NCBI RefSeq assembly: GCF_047511655.1 | Contig: NC_133405.1 | Span: forward strand, 92,353,046-92,417,045 | Direction of reading: 5' to 3' | Length of the DNA: 64,000 nt | Source: Castor canadensis | Taxonomy: Eukaryota > Chordata > Mammalia > Rodentia > Castoridae | The notes under the pieces: generated by a model | Seen by the model: the letters and a program-made list of their open reading frames with translations, nothing else | Told to the model about the DNA's origin: nothing | Databases searched by the model: none | Position numbers and translations under genes: made by a program | Part shown: positions 11,412 to 23,510 of the stretch, piece by piece | How positions within the stretch are numbered: the first letter of the stretch is position 1 | How the letters are laid out: every line of letters starts with the position of its first letter

Positions 11412-11685
11412 AGTGTGGTTTGAACTTGGGGCAGGCCTTACATTCACTAGGCAGGCACTCTACACTTGAGCATAACCCCACCCTTTTTGCTCAAATTTTC
11501 ACACGGGCAGTTCTAGACTGCTACCTTCCTAATTATATCACCAGTGTAGCTGGGATGACAGGAACACATCACCATGGTTGAGATGGAGCCTCACTAGCTT
11601 CATGCCTGGTCTGGCCTCAAAACTCTATCCTCCTGATCTCTGCCTCCTAGTTGGGATTGCAAGCATGAGCCACTGTGTCCAGCTG
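11412..11685 (-). mobile_element. Three-part composite SINE
   Basis: tRNA part 'ctaggcaggcactctacact', first B1-like unit 'gtgtagctgggatgacagga', second unit 'ggcctcaaaactctatcctc'. Confidence 0.8.
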
Positions 11686-11804
11686 TTTCAGTTTTTTTGA
11701 GCCAGTTTTGTTATGTAGCCCAGGCTGGCCTTGAACTCATGATCCTCCAGCCTCAGCCTCCAGAGTACTGGGATTACATGTGTGCACCACCATGTCTGCC
11801 TGTA
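11686..11804 (-). mobile_element. B1-like SINE
   Basis: 'tatgtagcccaggctggcct' to 'gtgcaccaccatgtctg'. Immediately adjacent to the preceding three-part SINE. Confidence 0.92.
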
Positions 11805-12375
11805 GCTGAGCTTTGTTAGAAGAAACTGCTGAGCATGAAACCTAGACAAACTTACTTCTCATTATTGCCCACAAGAAAGATCATACTCTGAGCTTAAAGG
11901 GATGAGTTCCTTGCTATACCCATCAAGGTAATATGCTCTACCAGTTAATACACCACAAAACTCTTAAAGGTTAAGTCTTCAGAGGGAGAATTCTGGCTAA
12001 ATTCCAAGGTCTAAAATGATAATGAATCTCTCAGTCAGAATCTGTTTTATCTGGAATTTTTAGTGTCATCTAAAGAAAATTCTTTTTAAAATAAAACTCT
12101 AAAGGATATCACAAACCCTTACCATCACCCATGCAAATCACCCATGCAAACATTCTTGATCCTGAGCTACAAAATTTTCATGGCAACCATTTAGGCTAAT
12201 AGTCTAGAGCTAGTTTAGTCATTTGCTACATGCTTCTTATTAAGTAATTGCTTAATAAAGGCTTGAGGAATCAGCCTATCTCACTGTGCACTGTGGTACT
12301 CTTGCCATATCAGATCATACAAAATGATGTACTATTACAGTGGATCCTGTCTTTTGGAAGCATGTAGTCACATAC
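11805..12375. other. HUWE1 intron, mostly unique
   Basis: No further exon seen; holds only the short tandem repeat at 12122. Confidence 0.6.
12122..12151 (+). repeat. Short tandem repeat
   Basis: ATCACCCATGCAA occurs twice in tandem in the HUWE1 intron between coding exons 2 and 3. Confidence 0.85.
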
Positions 12376-12474
12376 CTTTCCAATATTCCATGTTTTAATT
12401 TGCTGCAGTTCCAAGAGGAGTTGTTCATCATTACAAACTTTGAGTTTGTCTATTAAGGCTCTGCAGTCTGCAGG
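12376..12474 (-). CDS. HUWE1: HUWE1 coding exon 2 (codons 16-48)
   Basis: This 99-nt exon encodes 33 residues beginning [18 protein letters not shown] and ending KTWNIGK. On the minus strand it is bounded by acceptor TCTCAG and donor GTATGTGA. Both flanking introns are phase 0. The peptide matches the mammalian HUWE1 N-terminus as recalled, without visible change. The downstream intron is 1183 bp and holds several SINEs. Confidence 0.97.
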
Positions 12475-13685
12475 CTGAGAAAAACAAACAATTATTCATA
12501 AAAGGTGTTTGGAAGGAGGGAGACACAAAGGAGAATAGGAAAAGTAACTCTTAGGCCCACACAATAATTCTACTTTTGCTTATATAAAACTAGAAATCTG
12601 CCAGATGGTCGCTCGGTATTAAAAAAAGAAACCTCATGAGGAAATAAAAAATTTTATTCCCCAACAATCCACCTATGCATTTTTAAAACTTGGATAGGCC
12701 TACAGATAGATGCAGACAAACTAACTGGAAGGGTACAGACCAAAGAAAAAGAAAATAAACTATAAGCATCTGTACAAGAAAAATTAAGGAGTCTGGGTGA
12801 TACTCTGAAAGGTAACTAGAATGCCTGGTGAAGTATGTTATGTTTAATCAGAGAAAGACAAAAAGCCCTAGTGAAGTCACACTTTAAGAAAAAGATTAGC
12901 ATTGACTATAATATTCTACAACATTTAAAACTCCAATTGTAGCAGGGCAAAGAGCTGTTCCATGTCGTAAAACTAACAATCCATTCTTACTTGGGGCTCC
13001 TATTCCCATATATTCCTGCTCTCTTGTACCGGTGAATGGGATCATTTGTCAGGTAACAAGAACTGGAATTAAGAGTTCATAGTAAAGGTTCTGAAAATGG
13101 AAGGGAGAAATGGGGTAGGGGCTGGGACACACATGGATTCTATCAATGAACAGCACCTAGGAGATTACATTTATTCTTTAACTTTGTAAAGGCAGTATGG
13201 TATCCTGGAACAGGCCTAGATTTGAAACCAAACAAAACTGGTTTCAGTTTTTGATTTTATGTTTACTAAGGTATTTGACCAAGAGCAACTCCAATTCTCT
13301 ATCAGTTTTATTACAAGGAAAATAGACCTACTAGCTACTTTGGAAATGAAACTCAAGTATCTGCCACATACATAAAGTACACACACAAAAGGAAGCTTAA
13401 ATAGTGAGAGACGGCATACTATTGCCAAGAGCATGGGCTTCAGAATTAGCTAATCGGTAATCTCCCACTTTTGATTATCAGCATCCTCTTCTGCAAAATG
13501 AACTCACACCACCTATATATCCAGCAATGCTGTTTTGAGATTTAAAACTGGGAAAAATCCATTTCTCTGGTACCCAAAACAAAACAGTATAAGTGGGGAT
13601 TTTAGTATCATAGATGGTTTTATCTTTAAGCCAAGTCCCCAATCTTTTATCCTTCTAAAGTAAGTATCCTGATCTTCCTCAATAT
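12475..13685. other. HUWE1 intron, mostly unique
   Basis: No recognisable repeat or exon. 12940-13200 and 13430-13680 look like plain single-copy sequence. Confidence 0.55.
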
Positions 13686-13763
13686 TTTTTTGGCAGTACT
13701 GGGGTTTGAATGTAGGGAGTCACTAGTCAGGCACTCTACCACTCAAACAACACACCCAGCCCT
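13686..13763 (-). mobile_element. ID-like SINE
   Basis: 'ggcagtactggggtttgaat' and 'ggcactctaccactcaaac'. Confidence 0.88.
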
Positions 13764-14481
13764 CTACCACAATTTTTATCCTAATTAAATGTATGCAAAA
13801 TCCTTGGCACAAAATTCTTCTATAAACTAGGCCTGCACTTTCTTCTCCTCTCGAAATAGAGGTTGACGGAGAGGAAGTGAAGCAGAAGAAATAGATAACA
13901 TGGGGAACAACATGATCCATTTGTGCTTTCTAGACCTTTTTGGACCCAATCAAATATACTGCTTCAATTTCTAATGAAATATACCTATGAAAATCCAATT
14001 TTGTGATTCTGTGAGTTAGATTACACCCATTTCACGATTAACATTTGGGACCTGCAATAAGTTGGTGTGTCCCTTAAATCAAACATTTAGTCTTGGTACT
14101 GCCTAGTATCAAGGCAGAAGGTGCTATTCAAAAAATGTAAAATAGTTGTTGGCAGAGGATAGGATAGGATGAGTCAAACTCTAGGGGTCTTAACTGTGAT
14201 TCTGACTTGGAGCTTGCCAAAGGCACCATATGGCATCTTTGGCTAAAACCTAAGTGAGGCACCCGGACCTACTAGCAGTAGGGAAGGTTGCATCATAGCC
14301 CGGACCTTTTACAGAGTGTCTCCTAGATCCAAACCTCACTACCACTTTCTGTGTTGCCCAATAGAATGCTTTAGAGGTGACCACTAAGTAGGTCAAAATA
14401 GCATGCCCAAACATGACATATATTGGTTTCTCTTCCTTCATGGTATGTAGTGCAAGGTACAGCAACTTGTCCCTCACTTAG
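13764..14481. other. HUWE1 intron, unclassified
   Basis: A 75-codon frame on the minus strand (14250-14477) has no family resemblance. No repeat recognised. Confidence 0.5.
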
Positions 14482-14765
14482 TTTTTTTGGCAGTACGGGG
14501 CTTTGAAATCAGGGCCTTGCATTTGCTAGGAAGGTGCTGTATCACTTAGGCCACACCCCCAAACAAAGGATTGCTTTGAGTTATTTTTCAGGTAAGGTCT
14601 CACGTTTTTGCCCAAGGCTGATTTCCTACCTACAGCCTCATACCTGCTGTAAGGCTTGTGTTACCACACCCAGCTTATTGAGATATGGTCTAACTTTTTG
14701 CCAGGGATGGCCTCAAACTGCAATTTCTGCCTCCCAGGTAACTGGGATTACAGACATAAGCCCTC
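14482..14765 (-). mobile_element. Three-part composite SINE
   Basis: tRNA part 'gcatttgctaggaaggtgct', unit 'ccacacccagcttattgaga', unit 'aactgggattacagacataa'. Confidence 0.85.
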
Positions 14766-14962
14766 CCCTCCCCTTTTCCAGTACTAGGGTATGAACTCAG
14801 GGCCTACACCTTGAGCCACTTCCACCAGCCCTTTTTTGTGATGGGTTTTTTGAGATAGGGTCTTGCAAACTATTTGTCCAGACTGGCTTCAAACCTCAGT
14901 CTTTTTGATCTCTGCCTCCTGAGTAGCTAGAATTACAGATGTGAGCCACCAGTGCCCGGCTG
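14766..14962 (-). mobile_element. Two-part SINE
   Basis: 'agtactagggtatgaactca' to 'gagccaccagtgcccggc'. It is head-to-tail with the preceding copy. Confidence 0.9.
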
Positions 14963-15619
14963 GCTTCTCTCATTTTCAAAGGGTCATTTCAACATTCCCC
15001 AGACCCTGGGACTCCTAGACACTCTCCTGATATACAGACCCTCAAGTTTTCACATGTATCTTTTCTGACTCTCTGGCACACATATGTCTGAGCACCTAAG
15101 GTACTTGTGTTTCCTGATCGCAAGATCAAGTGAGCCTCACAGCATCTTTACTATTATGTGTCCCCACTACATAAATCCAAACCAAATGTGATTTTCCTTA
15201 TACATAGTAGCATGAACGAAAGCATCTGCCAGTTCAATAGCTGCATATTAACTACCAGGGTTTATATGACTTTGTTCAAAATCTAGAGGAAAAAATCCTC
15301 TGCACTGCTACCAAAATACAATGTGACCAAAAATATTTCTTAAAATAATATTGATCACAGTATAGGAAAAGGGGTAGTCTTGCATGCTGCTCAAGGAAAG
15401 TAAGCAACTAAAGCCTTAAACATATATACTCAGTAATTAAGAAATTCTATTTCTATGAGCTTATCCTAAGTAATTTGCTAGTAGGTAGGAAATATGAGCC
15501 AGAAATTTGTATACAAGTGTGACTCCAAGAGCAAATGTCTTTTAATCCTGTAGCTTAAAAAATTTACATTCCTGATTACCTACAAGGTCAAATCTAGATT
15601 ATTACTGGCTTTGTTCTTT

Positions 15620-16085
15620 TCTGAAATGTTGTGTACCCATTTTGTCACTAATATATTCATTGCTGAGTGTTTAAGTGGAATCCAAAAACAGCACATAATT
15701 ACCAATTTAGGGACTAGGATAGACGCATACACTCATGCTACCATTACCACAATCCAGGTAATAAACATACCCATCACCTCCAAGTTTCCCTGTGTCTGTG
15801 TGTGTAGTAAGAACACATAACATGAGATCTATCCTCTTAACAAAATGCTAAGTATACAATGCCTTAATGCTAACTATAAGCACTATGTTCTGCAGAACTC
15901 TCTGGAACTTGTTCATTGTATAACTGTGACTTTACACCCATGGAACCACTCCCCATTCCCTTCTTCTAGTAACCACCATTTGTTACCTATTTCTACACCT
16001 CTGACTATTTTAGATGCTTCATATAGGAGGAATCATGCAGTACTAATCATTCTGTGATTCACTTATTTCACTGTTTAGGTCTTCC
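15620..16085 (-). mobile_element. Old L1 3' region-like sequence
   Basis: 'cataacatgagatctatcct' and 'ggaaccactccccattccc' followed by 'ggaggaatcatgcagtac' form an old L1 3' region theme. A diverged relative sits at 20815-21110 and part of it at 19370-19560. Orientation is uncertain. Confidence 0.5.
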
Positions 16086-16089
16086 AAGG

Positions 16090-16410
16090 GTTACTTTTGA
16101 AAATATCTAAGAAACTACTGCAACTCAGTAACAAAAACCCTAAAAGTGGGAAAAGGTCTAGCAGTACAAGGCCAAGTTTAAACCACAGTAATACACCCCA
16201 GCCCCCAAAATGGGCAAAGGACATGAATAGCCATTTCTCAAAAAAAATAAAAAAGAAAAAAAAGACATATAAATGGCCAACAGGTGTGTGCGTGTGTGTG
16301 CGTGCATGAATGAATGCATAGTCGATATCACTAACAATTAGGGAAGTGAAATCAAAACCACAATGAGATATTCCCTTACACCTGTTAGAATGGCCATTAC
16401 CATGTGTTCT
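16090..16410 (+). mobile_element. Old L1 ORF2 fragment
   Basis: 'aatgggcaaaggacatgaat' and 'aatcaaaaccacaatgagat' are standard ORF2 3' phrases. A SINE-like fragment near 16155-16210 and a TG repeat at 16285-16305 interrupt it. Confidence 0.75.
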
Positions 16411-16708
16411 TTTATTTTGGATATGGTATTTTACATTTTAATTTTATTTATCCTTTGCTGTAATACTTGGAAGGAAAATCCCTACCTAAAACCAGTTAAA
16501 CATTCGCCTGTATGTTCTAAATATTTGACTTTTGATGTCTCTAGAATTTACTCCAGTTCAATACTCCCCACCCCCACAAGTCTAAATAATTGTCCTGGCA
16601 CAACTTATTGACTAATACTAGTCTACTCCACAATATATAATCCCTCTGTTATTATTACATGTTAAGTTCTCAGATACAATAGGATCATTTCCTGATTTTT
16701 ACTCTTCG

Positions 16709-17022
16709 CTCTGGCAGTACTGGGGTTTGAACTCAGGGCCTCATGCTTGCTAGGTAGGCGTTCTACCACCAAAGCCATGCCTTTAGCCTCCCCCACTTTT
16801 CCTGCTTTATAGTTCAGATAGGGTTTGCCCTGGGCCAGCCTCCAACTGTGATGTTCCTACCTACATCCTCCTGTGTAGCTGGGATTACAGCTCCTACCAG
16901 CATGTTAGTTGAGATGGGGTTCTCACTAATTTTGCCCTGGCTGGCCTCAAACTGTGAGATCAATCCTGATCTCTGTCTCCCCAAAGCTGTGATTACAGAC
17001 ATGCACAACCATGCCTGGGTGA
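16709..17022 (-). mobile_element. Three-part composite SINE, full length
   Basis: 'ggcagtactggggtttgaac' (tRNA part), 'gtagctgggattacagctcc' (B1-like unit) and 'aagctgtgattacagacatg' (second B1-like unit). Confidence 0.9.
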
Positions 17023-17567
17023 TTTTCAATTCTCTTTTCAGTAGACTCATATGCTAAGGCCACTGTCTTAACTATGTAATCATAATTTCTTTAGACAACT
17101 TTTCCTTTTGCTTTTCACTTTCCCAAAGATATTCTAGTACAGTTATCAAAACTTCTAGATGTCAAAACATATCAAAAACAAATGAAAGTATCTGCAACAA
17201 ATAAGAAAATGAATATACTCAATAAATAAATCACTTAGTAATAAGCACACTGATATTCCAATGCCAAATACAAAATGAAAAGCACAAGAAGATACCTGTT
17301 AGAAGACCAAATAAGCTTACCATTTTTATTTTCTAAAGAACAAAACTGAGAAAGAGCCAACAGTCAGAATGTTAACCAGATGTGTTTTTCCCGTCATACC
17401 ATCCCATCTTTCAATGCATAAGAATTGCAGTCTGAGAGCCCATTTCAGGTACCCACAGCTACAAAGTACTGTTCTATATTCACTTTCCATTGGTCACTTG
17501 TCCATTCACTTTTAATCAAGAGAAGTTCAAAGAAAATCGTTTCAAGGCAAGTTATTATTTTTGTTTT

Positions 17568-17626
17568 CTTTTTGTGTGCTGGGGATCAAACCCAGGACCT
17601 CATACATGCTAGACCAAGTGCTATGT
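17568..17626 (-). mobile_element. ID-like SINE fragment
   Basis: 'gctggggatcaaacccagga' and 'gctagaccaagtgctat', 112 bp downstream of HUWE1 first coding exon. Confidence 0.8.
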
Positions 17627-17738
17627 TTGTATACATGAGTGATGACATATTTGGAAGGACAGTATGGCTGAACCGACCACAAAGATTTTATTAGTGAAAT
17701 AAACAGAACATAGACAAAGCAAATTTTTGGATACTCAC

Positions 17739-17807
17739 AGCCTCAGTAGGTGTCTTTTTCAGTTTAGTCCTATCTACTTTCATGTTTTCGATTTTCGGCT
17801 TTATGAT
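17739..17807 (-). CDS. HUWE1: HUWE1 first coding exon (codons 1-15)
   Basis: The minus strand reads acceptor TTTTCAG, then 24 nt of 5' UTR, then ATG at 17783-17781, then 15 codons MKVDRTKLKKTPTEA, then donor GTGAGTAT at 17738. The peptide matches the HUWE1 N-terminus as known from mammals. The coding part (17739-17783) ends exactly on a codon, so the following intron is phase 0. The start is chosen because it begins the known protein and no other ATG lies in the UTR part of this exon. The context AAAACATGA has A at -3. The translation start may be influenced by an upstream ATG at the end of the preceding exon near 49108. Confidence 0.96.
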
Positions 17808-17972
17808 CTGAAAAGAAAACCCCAAAGAAGTGAGATGCAATCTTGAGCTATACATGCTTGGATATAAGAGTATGCAAAATGCCTAAAGTAAAAACACTGA
17901 AGTAATTATGCTATTCCAACTCACAGACATAGTTATGAGGTACAGGTAGAGGGGTAAGAAAAAACCTCTTCA

Positions 17973-18200
17973 GGCCTGGCAGCTAGTGGCTCATGCCTAT
18001 AATCTAGCTACTAAGCAGGCAGAGATCAGGAGGATCATGGTTCAAGGCCATTCTAGGCAAAAGTGAGACTCTTATCTCAAAAAAGAAAAAAAAAGATCAC
18101 AAAAAAGGGCTGCTGATGGAGTGGCTCAAGTGATAAGAGCACCTGCCTACCAAGTTGTGAGGCCATGAGTTCAAATCCCATTCCATCCCAAAAAAAGACA
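17973..18200 (+). mobile_element. Two-part SINE (B1-like + tRNA-like)
   Basis: 'cctggcagctagtggctcat' to 'gagttcaaatcccattccat', full length. Confidence 0.92.
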
Positions 18201-18369
18201 AAAGAAAAAAATGTTTTAGATGAAAGTGGTCCACATCCCTATGTTAAATAAGCCTGAAGCCTAATTAAACTAAAGACAAAAAAAGTATTTATTTTCTTTT
18301 ACAAGCATCCCAAATCTCAATTGAAAATAAAAGTGCGCAATGTGTTTGCAATACTTCAGAAGGGAAAAA

Positions 18370-18710
18370 CTCATCAAACTTTGTGAATTTCCTGGAAAAC
18401 TTAGCAATTTCACTTCTGGGAATTTATCCAAGAGAGTAATTAGAGTGTACACAAATATTTAGCTGCAAGAATCCATACTGCAGGACCATGTATAATAGTG
18501 AAAAAAATCAGAAAGGACCAAATGTCCAAAATAGAATTCAATCAAAATAATTCTATAACTGTTAAAAAATACAATTATACACTAAATTTCTTTGCACAAT
18601 ATATGCTAATAAAAAGAAAAATATTACAATTATATAATAGAGCTCATGATGAAATAAAGTCAGAACATAATAGGTACAATATAAACCTATTATGTCTAAA
18701 GAAAACACCT
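18370..18710 (+). mobile_element. Old LINE relic
   Basis: 'ttcacttctgggaatttat' (18410) followed by 'ataatagtgaaaaaaatcag' is a decayed L1 ORF2 3' theme. The ends are vague. Confidence 0.5.
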
Positions 18711-19900
18711 TAGAAGGAATTTGCATGAAATGTTAATTCATTGCTAACACTTATATGACTTTCAGCAATGTGCCTCTTTTACTTTGTTTGTCAACAAAAT
18801 ATATTAGTTGTGACTTAAGAACAAAGGCAATACTTCCACTTTTTTACTTAGAAAATGATGTGTAAAACTCCTGATAGAAATGTCTTGAGCATGGAGCACA
18901 ATTAATTACTTTACTAAGGCCATGTAATTCAGAAAGCTCAAAGCAGGCAGCGCTCTGATCAGGTCTACAGTATAATCCCTAAGTGATCTTTGATAGCAGA
19001 CAAATCCTTGAAGATGCTCCAACCAAAACATCAAGCTTTCTCCCACTGGCAAGTATGACACATTAACAGAGGTAGAGCTGTGCTGCAGGCTCTTTAGAAA
19101 GATCTGGTAGTAACAATGTATTTGCTATATGCAGCAGTCACTGGATATCCATGGCCCTCTCCTAAAAAGGCTTCCATAACACACAGGTGACTGAACACAA
19201 TTACAAATTTTAGACATCTTTTGATCTAGATTTAGCTCAACATTCTCAGTACTGTGGAAATAACATGTCATCTTCCTGCTTGGCCTGCATCCATTCACTC
19301 AATGGGCATTCAGGAAGAGTTGGGTGAAAAAAAAAAAACCTAGATTATGTTCTAAGACATTTTGTTTTTAATTGACACATAATAATAACTATTTATGGGG
19401 TGCATTGTCTTTTTTGATACACGTATGGAATGCATAATGATCAAATCAGGGCAATTACATCCATCACTTCAAATGTTTACCATCAAAAATGTTACAGTAG
19501 TTACCATTCCAGAAGGAAAAAAACCAAAACACTGTGATACCTGGAGAGTTAATATTTAGGATATGTAATTTTAGACTGCTTTAAAAAATTACCTCAGCAT
19601 CTAATACAAAATGAACAAGATACCTGCAGCCAACAAGCTCAAAATATCTAAAACAACAGGATTCTGGCAACAATCCTATCCATGCCAAGGAAACTATACA
19701 CTGAGCTATATGTATACACTCACTTTCAAGGTTTTTTATTTTCTCCTTTTCTTACATAATTTCTTATATGTATTGCTTAGATTAAGTGGCTGTCACGCTA
19801 CTGGGCTGCAGGCACCCATAGGGAGGCAATTAAACTACTTCTGCTGCAGGAAGTAACAATCAGCCTCAAGATGATACAATCCAAATAACTGATGCTTTCC
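18710..19900. other. Large intron, mostly unique
   Basis: Only 19370-19560 has old L1-like wording. The rest shows nothing recognisable. Confidence 0.5.
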
Positions 19901-20323
19901 CTCTAGGATCATGAATATGGTAGTAAATGTCTATTCTCACCACTTTTATTCAACACCCAGAAGCTCTAGTTCTACTCATATAACACAGTCATTGTAATAC
20001 AGCATGAAAACAAAGTAAAAGGCAAATCAAAAAGAAAGAAATAAAGCTGTCTTTACTTGCAGAGAACAAGAGATTATCTACATACAAAATCCCAAGAGAT
20101 CTATTAAAAAAAACCTGCCAGAGCTAATAATTGATCTTGGCAGTCACAGGATACAAAATAAATGTATAAAATAGGTATGAGGACAACAAAGTTAAAAATA
20201 CAGTACCATTCATTCACAATTGCTCAAAAATGATGAAATACTTAGGTGCACATGTATGAAACACATATAGGACCTATATGCTGAAAACTACATGACAATG
20301 ATTTAAAAAAAAAAAATCAAAGA

Positions 20324-20430
20324 TGGGGATGGTGGAGTGGCTCAAGTACCAGACAGCCTACCTAGCAAGTGTGAAGCCCTGAGTTCAAACCCCAGTACCA
20401 CAAAAAAAAAAAAGAAAAGAAAAGAAAAAA
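20324..20430 (+). mobile_element. ID-like SINE
   Basis: 'ggtggagtggctcaagtacc' and 'gttcaaaccccagtaccac'. AAAAATCAAAGATG repeats before and after it as target-site duplication. Confidence 0.92.
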
Positions 20431-20637
20431 AATCAAAGATGATCTAAATATATGGAGACATGTAAGGACTCAACACAGTAGAGTTGACACACAGGTTTAA
20501 TGCCATTCCTATTCAAATCCCAGCAAGATTTTTTTTTTGGCCAATAAACCTAGACTACACTAAAGTATATATGAAAGGCAAAGGAATAATAATTGAAACA
20601 ATTTTGAAGAAGAAAGAGGATGAACTGCAGTAACCAC

Positions 20638-20752
20638 TTTTTTTAGATAGGATCCCACTATGTAGCCTAGACTGGCCTCAAATTCATGATGCCTATTTTA
20701 GTCTCCTGAGTGCTGAGATTATTACATAGCTGTGTGCCACCATATCTAACTC
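20638..20752 (-). mobile_element. B1-like SINE
   Basis: 'cactatgtagcctagactgg' and 'gtgtgccaccatatctaac'. Confidence 0.88.
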
Positions 20753-22280
20753 ACTATATCCATTTTTTAGCTTAAACAACATAAATTCTTGTCTCAGTTC
20801 TCTTTTTAATTAAATTAAATTGTATGTATTTATGGTGCACATGTTTTGAGATAAGTACAAACTGCAGAATGGCTAAACTGAGCTAATCGATAAATATTTT
20901 GCCTCATATACTTACCTTTCTGTGGTGAGAACATGTAAAATCTACTCTTCACAATTTTAATATATATACTAACTACAGTCACCATGTAATAAAACAGATC
21001 ACTTGGATTTATTCCTAACTGTAATTTTTGTATCCTTTGAGCAACATTTCTCTATACCCCCCAGCAAATACTACTCTACTTTCTACTTCTGTCACTCTAC
21101 CCAGTATTAAAAATTATACACATACACATAAATAAATATACATATATGCACAGAAATCAAGACTGTGATTTCGCTTGGGGACAGACATATATAGCAATGG
21201 AACTGACTAGAAAACCCAGAAGTAGACTCATACAAATATGCCCAACTAATTTTTGACATGGGTAAAAGCAATTCGAAGAAGGATAGTTTTATAACAAGAG
21301 TACCAGAACAAGAAGACACCCATAAGCAAAAAGATGAACTATGAACTATGACCAAAGTTTCATACCTTACATAAAAATTAGCTCAAAATGGATCTGACTT
21401 AAATGTAAAACTATAAAACTTACTGGAAAAAATAATTTGCAAAATATATATAGTACCTAGAATATATAAATCACTCTTGAAATTCAATAGTAAAAAGATC
21501 TCAGGAAACAAGGAACAGTTTGATTACCTCAGACCCATACAGAACATCTATAACTAATTATCATAATGGTAAGAAACTAGAAGCATTGCCCCCAAAGATC
21601 AGGAACAACGCAAGGACGAAAACCCATCTTATCACTGCTTTTCAACACTGTACTGGAAGTCCTAACTAACACAATAAGGAAATAAACGGCATACAGATTG
21701 GGAAAGAAGATGTAAAACTGTCTTTTTTTTCCACAGATGATACAATCAACTATGCAGAAAATCCAAGAGAGGCAATACCAAAAACAAAAACCATACCAAA
21801 AGAAACTCTCTGGAACTAATAAGTGATTATAGCACAGTTGCAGGATATAAGGTTAATATACAAGTCAATTGCTTTCCTGTACACCAACAATGACCAGGTG
21901 GAATTCAAAATAAAAACAATACCATTTACATTAGCATCCAAAAATAAATACTTAGGTATAAACCTACCAAAATATATACAAGCACCAATAAGAGAAACTA
22001 CAAAACACTGATGAAAGGAACAAATAAAACTAAACAAATGGAGCAATATTTCACATCCATGGATATGAAGACTCAATATTGTCACCATATCAGTTCTTCC
22101 CAACTTGAGCTATCCATTCAGTGCATCAGCAACTAAAATCTCATCAAGTTATTTTATGACACGCTGATTCTAAAGTTCATACAGAGAAGCAAGACTCACA
22201 ATGCCAACACACTGAAGAACAATGTGGGAGGACTAATATTACCTGAATTCAAAAGTTACTTAAAAGGCACAGGAATCAAG

Positions 22281-22452
22281 AGTGTAGGTATTATTGCTTA
22301 TACTCTCTCTTCAACAAAATTAGAGATAAGGGCAAAATAGTTTCTGCCTGGTAGCGAGGGGGTGGGGGGACGGGTAAGGGAGGGGGCGGGGGGAATGGGG
22401 GGAGAAATAACCCAAACATTGTATGCACATATGAATAAAAGAAAAAAAAAGT
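22281..22452 (+). mobile_element. Very short young L1 insertion (3' UTR only)
   Basis: Only the last 165 bp or so of an L1 3' UTR, including the G-rich tract at about 22357-22400 and the AATAAAAG tail. It is flanked by a duplication close to AGTGTAGGTATTA (about 22281-22293 and 22450-22462). It interrupts an older L1. The same 3' end occurs at 26149-26331 and 58745-58946. Confidence 0.85.
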
Positions 22453-22920
22453 GTAGGTATTAGTGAAAAAGAAACAGGTCAATGAAACATAACACAGTGC
22501 CCCAAAATAGACCCACGTAAGTGGTCAACTAATCTGACGAAGAAGCAAAGGCAATATATGGATGAAAGATGGTCTTTGCAAAAAATAATGCTGGAAAAAA
22601 TGGATACTCACATACATTTAAAAAATCCAGACCACACTCTTCACAAAAATTAACTGAAAATGGATCACAGATCTAAATGTAAAATGCAAAACATTACTTC
22701 CCCTAGAAGGTAACACAGGAGAAAATCTGATGACTTTTTAGATATAATCAAGGGCACTATCCAAGAAAGCCAAGAATTTTAATCCGGACTTCACTAAAAT
22801 TAAAAGCTCTGCTTTGTGGAACACACTCAAGAGAATAAAAAGAGTAGGAAAAAAAGAGAAAGAAAAGAGAATAAAGGGGTAAGGCATAGACTGGAGAAAA
22901 TATTTGCAAAAGACATAAAG

Positions 22921-23015
22921 GGCCTAGGTAGTATGGCTCAGAAGTAGAGTACTTGCCTAGCATGCACCAGGCTGTAGTTTCAATCCTTAGTATGGCAAAA
23001 AAGTACCCTCCTCCA
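22921..23015 (+). mobile_element. ID SINE
   Basis: 'tggctcagaagtagagtact' and 'gtttcaatccttagtatgg'. AAAGACATAAAGG / AAAGACATATAAAGG flank it. Confidence 0.88.
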
Positions 23016-23337
23016 AAAAAGACATATAAAGGACTATTATCCAAACTACACAAAGAACTCTTAAAAGTCAACAATAAGATAAACCAATGAAAAAGTGGGC
23101 CTTAACAACATACCCCACCAAAAACATATACAGACCTCAAATAAGCTTATGAAAAGATAATTTGCAACAAAGTCATCAGGAGAATGCAAATTGAAGCAAC
23201 AATGAGATGTCACTATTCACCTAATTACAATGGCCAAATCAAGGACACTGACATCATCAAAAGCTAACAAGGATATGGAACAAAAGAAACTCTTATTCAC
23301 TGTTGCAGTCATTGGGAATGCAAAATGATGTAACTAA

Positions 23338-23510
23338 GATGGCACCAGTGGCTCACACCTATAATCCTAGCTACTCAGGAGGCAAGATCAGGAGGATAAT
23401 AACAGTTTGAATCCAGCCTGGGCAAATAGTTCATGAGGCCCTATCTCGAAAAGACCCATCCAAAAAAAGGGGAGGTAGGGTTGGTAGAGTGGCTCAAGGT
23501 ATAACTACTC
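23338..23510 (+). mobile_element. Two-part SINE, 3' part short
   Basis: 'ggcaccagtggctcacacct' to 'gttggtagagtggctcaagg'. The tRNA part stops after its first box. Confidence 0.88.

Noticed and set aside
14250..14477. 75-codon minus-strand frame as a hidden exon
   Set aside because: No match to HUWE1, no convincing splice sites, and no recognisable family.
1..17807. MIR98 / MIRLET7F2
   Set aside because: These miRNAs lie in HUWE1 introns, but no let-7 seed hairpin was seen; they are expected in later introns outside this window.
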